Origin: Pseudomonadota bacterium | GTDB taxonomy: Bacteria; Pseudomonadota; Alphaproteobacteria; Sphingomonadales; Sphingomonadaceae | Direction: 5' to 3' | Assembly (NCBI GenBank): GCA_023426225.1 | Contig: JAFABD010000212.1 | Coordinates: 1 to 8,313 of the forward strand | DNA length: 8,313 nt | Shown: piece after piece, positions 5,972 through 8,313 of the stretch | How the letters are laid out: every line of letters begins with the position of its first letter | Numbering within the stretch: position 1 is the stretch's first letter | The notes under the pieces: model-generated | Told to the model about the DNA's origin: nothing | Databases searched by the model: none | The model's input: the letters and a program-made list of their open reading frames with translations, nothing else | Translations under genes and position numbers: made by a program

Positions 5972-6397
5972 ATGGATACGCCCGATCCGCGCTTCGTCGA
6001 CGCCATTCTCGACTGGCGGCCGACCTGGTTTCTCGCCCGGCTGCTGCTGGTCGGCGCGTACCTGCTCGGCGGGCTGGTCAAGCTCACCGACTGGCCGGGC
6101 GCGGTGGCGGAGCAGGCGCATTTCGGCATGCACCCGCCTGCCTTCTGGGCGGCGCTGACGATCGCGGTGGAACTGGTCGGGCCGGTGCTGATCCTCACCG
6201 GCCGCTGGATCTGGCTGGGGGCGGGGATGCTGGGCGTGTTCACCCTGCTCGCCGCCTTCACCGCCAATGCCTTCTGGACGATGCCGCCGGGGCCAGAGCG
6301 GTTCGGCGCGACCAACGCGTTCTTCGAGCATCTCGGCCTGATCGGCGGCTTCGTCCTGGCGGCGCTGGTGGCGGAGCAGGCGAAGCGGCGTGGCTAG
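5972..6397 (+). CDS. DoxX-family inner-membrane protein
   Basis: This 141-residue protein has about four membrane segments: roughly 18-35 (TWFLARLLLVGAYLLGGLVKL), 55-74, 78-100 and 116-133. The DoxX signature is visible: LLGGLVKLTDWPGAVAEQAHFGMHPPAFWAALTIAVELVGP (only parts quoted matter: GGLVKL, HFGM.PP, ELVGP.LILTG) and FTLLAAFTANAFW. DoxX relatives take part in respiratory-linked or thiol-redox membrane complexes in some organisms, but most members have no proven role. ATG 5972 is chosen; GTG 5966 in the same frame, overlapping the VOC stop as GTGA, is an equally possible start adding two residues. Neither has a clear Shine-Dalgarno, which favours translational coupling from the VOC gene. 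The next gene starts inside its last eight bases. Context suggests a membrane partner of the exported proteins on either side. Confidence 0.92.
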   Translation: MDTPDPRFVDAILDWRPTWFLARLLLVGAYLLGGLVKLTDWPGAVAEQAHFGMHPPAFWAALTIAVELVGPVLILTGRWIWLGAGMLGVFTLLAAFTANAFWTMPPGPERFGATNAFFEHLGLIGGFVLAALVAEQAKRRG

Positions 6398-7817
6398 CCT
6401 CGCCGCGGCAGTGGCAGTGGGTGCGCTCCCGATTCAGGCTGCTCCCGCCACGCCACCCGCGGCCATGCCCGCCACGGTCATGCCGACGGCTACGGGAGCA
6501 GGACAGGCCTCCCCCACCCCCGCCCGCGAAGCCTGGCAGGCACCGACGCTCAGCATCACCCGCTATGACGAGGACTGGTCCGATCTCGCCGACGCCGAGA
6601 AGCGCGCCCACCACTGGACCGGGCCGTTCAAATATATCCCGCTCGGCGGCGATGCGTGGCTCTCCACCGGCATCGAAGTCCGGCTGCGCAGCGAATCCTT
6701 CGCCAACAACGCCCTGGGCAACGCGGCTTCGCCCGACGACGCGTATCTCTGGACCCGCGTGCTGCCCTATGCCGATCTCCATGTCGGCCGCGTCCGCGCC
6801 TTCGCCCAGCCGATCCTCGCCTATGCCGCCGGGGTGCGCCCGGCCGCCGGCCCGGTCGACCAGACCCGCACCGACCTGCTCCAGGGCTTTGCAGAGCTCG
6901 ATCTCGGCGCGGTGACCCTGCGCGGCGGGCGCCAGATGCTGTCGCTGGGCGCCGAGCGGCTGATCGGCACGCGCTACGGCCCCAATGTGCCGCTGGCGTT
7001 CGACGGCGTGCGCGGGATCGTGGCGGTGGGCCGGGCCAAGATCAGCCTGCTCGCCGTAGCACCCGTGGCGCCCCGGCTCGGCACCTTCGACGACCGCACC
7101 TCGCCGACGAAGACGCTGTGGGGCGCCTATGCCGTGCTGCCGGGGATCGACCTCTATTATCTCGGCTATCGCAACCGCACCGCGCATTTCGGCACCCGCA
7201 CCGGCCGCGAGTTGCGCCACAGCCTCGGCACGCGCGTCTATGGCACCCGCGACGACTGGCACTGGAATGTCGAGGGCGTCGCCCAGTTCGGCCGCTTCGC
7301 CGACGGGCCGATCGCCGCCTGGACGCTCGGCGCCGAACTCGGCCGCATGCTCCCGCCCCTGACCTTCGCCCCCGACGCCGTGCTGCGCATCAACATCATC
7401 AGCGGCGACGGCGATGCCCGCGACAGGCGTCTGGGCACGTTCAACGCGCTGTTTCCCAAGGGCAAGTATTTCGGCGAACTCTCGCCGGTCGGGCCGTACA
7501 ACCTGATCAACATCAACCCGCGAGTCACAGGCACGATCGGCAAGGGCGTCTCCGCCAGCATCGCCGCCAACGCCTTTTGGCGCTACGCCGCCGCCGACGG
7601 GGTGTACGACATCCCCGGCAACCTGCTCCGCGCGCCCGGGACCAGCCGCGCCCGTTTCATCGGCAAGCAGATCGAAGGCGCGATATCCTGGGCCGCGACG
7701 CCCGAACTCGCGCTGTCCGCCTCCCTCTCGCGGTTCGTTCCCGGCGGCTTTCTGCGCGACACCGGCGCGCGCCGTCCGATCTGGATGACCGGTGCCGAAA
7801 CCAGTTTCCGCTTCTAG
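6390..7817 (+). CDS. Alginate-export-type outer-membrane beta-barrel (porin-like)
   Basis: This 475-residue protein matches the alginate-export family layout: a lead-in RYDEDWSDLAD (58-68), PFKYIPLGG, the first strands STGIEVRLRSESF, a stretch at about 178-207 with GGRQMLSLGAERLIGTRYGPNVP and FDGVRG, and alternating polar/apolar strands to a terminal GAETSFRF ending in Phe, a typical barrel-assembly signal. Despite the name, most members are porin-like channels for unknown small molecules and need not move alginate; no other alginate gene is present. The start is GTG 6390, overlapping the DoxX stop by eight bases; no other usual start codon lies upstream in frame before the stop at 6339. The resulting N-terminus is Ala-rich with possible cleavage after APA (residue 20) but has no Arg or Lys, so the signal peptide is atypical. 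A Pro/Ala/Thr-rich linker covers about 19-45. It probably supplies outer-membrane passage for the substrate of the exported enzymes. Confidence 0.9.
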   Translation: MASLAAAVAVGALPIQAAPATPPAAMPATVMPTATGAGQASPTPAREAWQAPTLSITRYDEDWSDLADAEKRAHHWTGPFKYIPLGGDAWLSTGIEVRLRSESFANNALGNAASPDDAYLWTRVLPYADLHVGRVRAFAQPILAYAAGVRPAAGPVDQTRTDLLQGFAELDLGAVTLRGGRQMLSLGAERLIGTRYGPNVPLAFDGVRGIVAVGRAKISLLAVAPVAPRLGTFDDRTSPTKTLWGAYAVLPGIDLYYLGYRNRTAHFGTRTGRELRHSLGTRVYGTRDDWHWNVEGVAQFGRFADGPIAAWTLGAELGRMLPPLTFAPDAVLRINIISGDGDARDRRLGTFNALFPKGKYFGELSPVGPYNLININPRVTGTIGKGVSASIAANAFWRYAAADGVYDIPGNLLRAPGTSRARFIGKQIEGAISWAATPELALSASLSRFVPGGFLRDTGARRPIWMTGAETSFRF

Positions 7818-7824
7818 CATCATC

Positions 7825-7830
7825 AGGAGG
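7825..7830 (+). promoter_or_regulatory. Ribosome binding site of the DUF1275 gene
   Basis: A consensus AGGAGG lies five bases before ATG 7836. The gap after the barrel gene is only 18 bases, so no separate promoter fits and the gene is probably in the same transcript. Confidence 0.8.
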
Positions 7831-7835
7831 CCGCC

Positions 7836-8313
7836 ATGTCCACGTCCCCAACCCCGGCATCCGCATCGCCGCTCCCCGGCCTGTTGCTGCTCCTTTCGGT
7901 CACGACCGGGCTCGTCGACGCGGTCAGCGTGCTCGGGCTCGGCAAGGTGTTTACCGCGAACATGACGGGCAACATCGTGTTCCTCGGCTTCGCCGCGGCG
8001 GGAACGCCGGGGTTTTCGGTGACTCCCTATCTGGTCGCGCTCGGCGCCTTTTTCGTCGGCGCGCTCGTCGCCGGGCGAACGGGCCGGCGGCTCGGCGGCA
8101 ATCCCTTGCGCCACTGGCTGACGATCGCAGCGGCGATCGAGGCGGCCCTGCTCGCCGCCGCCGCGCTCGTCGCGGCGCGCAGCGGCAGCGCGGCGTTCGC
8201 GGGCGGGGGCGACACGCTCGCGATCATCGCGCTCACCGCGGTGGCGATGGGCTTTCGCAACGCGACGATCCGCCAGCTGAAGGTGCCCGATCTCACCACC
8301 ACCGTGCTCACGC
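7836..8313 (+). CDS. DUF1275/YoaK-family membrane protein (partial, 3' end outside window)
   Basis: The first 159 codons are present and the frame is open to the window edge. The YoaK/DUF1275 signature is clear: SVTTGLVDAVSVLGLGKVFTANMTGNIVFLG near the N-terminus (shown in two parts: GLVDAVSVLGLGKVF and TANMTGNIVFLG) and AMGFRNATIRQLKVPDLTTTVLT near the cut. Hydrophobic segments lie at about 14-34, 41-54, 60-80, 93-115 and 126-143, so it is an inner-membrane protein. Family members are usually about 220-240 residues, so roughly the last third is missing. The function of the family is unknown; members are often called permease-like or transporter-like. AGGAGG fixes the start. It follows the barrel gene by 18 bases and probably shares its message, but could also be an unrelated passenger. 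Confidence 0.93.
   Translation, partial: MSTSPTPASASPLPGLLLLLSVTTGLVDAVSVLGLGKVFTANMTGNIVFLGFAAAGTPGFSVTPYLVALGAFFVGALVAGRTGRRLGGNPLRHWLTIAAAIEAALLAAAALVAARSGSAAFAGGGDTLAIIALTAVAMGFRNATIRQLKVPDLTTTVLT

Noticed and set aside
6390..7817. Alginate biosynthesis or export locus
   Set aside because: Only the family name points to alginate; no polymerase, epimerase, lyase or scaffold gene is in the window, and most family members are general porin-like channels.
6258..8114. A 618-codon open frame on the - strand opposite the DoxX, barrel and DUF1275 genes
   Set aside because: All three opposing + strand frames carry clear family signatures and proper ends; the - strand translation has no recognisable domain.

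Overview
The window is very GC-rich with dense short gaps and strong GC third-position bias. Several features point to a sphingomonad-type alphaproteobacterium: a palindromic intergenic repeat of a style I associate with Sphingomonas relatives, an orphan-looking NarL/LuxR response regulator, and an alginate-export-type outer-membrane barrel. The genus is an inference from style and protein families, not from a marker gene. All nine supported genes are on the + strand; the last runs off the window.

Layout. Bases 1-119 hold the control region of a response regulator gene (120-785). A 265-base gap follows (786-1050) with a GC hairpin that may end that transcript, several perfect palindromes, and a short dyad that may be an operator. 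Next comes a tightly packed set: a YcaC/isochorismatase-type cysteine hydrolase (1051-1710), an alpha/beta-hydrolase of the esterase/cofactor-free haloperoxidase type (1799-2635), a small XapX-domain membrane protein (2663-2911), and a Tat-exported YtcJ-type amidohydrolase overlapping it by ATGA (2908-4854). A 239-base gap holds a ~175-base nested palindromic repeat (4871-5045). After it come an exported two-domain VOC (glyoxalase-fold) protein (5094-5969), a DoxX-family membrane protein (5972-6397), an alginate-export-type outer-membrane barrel (6390-7817), and the first 159 codons of a DUF1275/YoaK membrane protein (7836 onward).

How they may work together. The predicted places of the products cover the whole envelope: outer-membrane channel, periplasmic amidohydrolase and VOC protein, two or three inner-membrane proteins, and two cytoplasmic hydrolases. 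The simplest reading is an uptake-and-hydrolysis route for an unknown amide- or ester-bearing small molecule, or a detoxification set. No substrate can be read from the sequence. The amidohydrolase carries an unusual Cys/His-rich tail, and two genes (1799 and 5094) share an identical 12-base leader at identical distance from their start codons, which suggests shared control.

I see no tRNA, rRNA, CRISPR array, transposase, integrase or phage gene.
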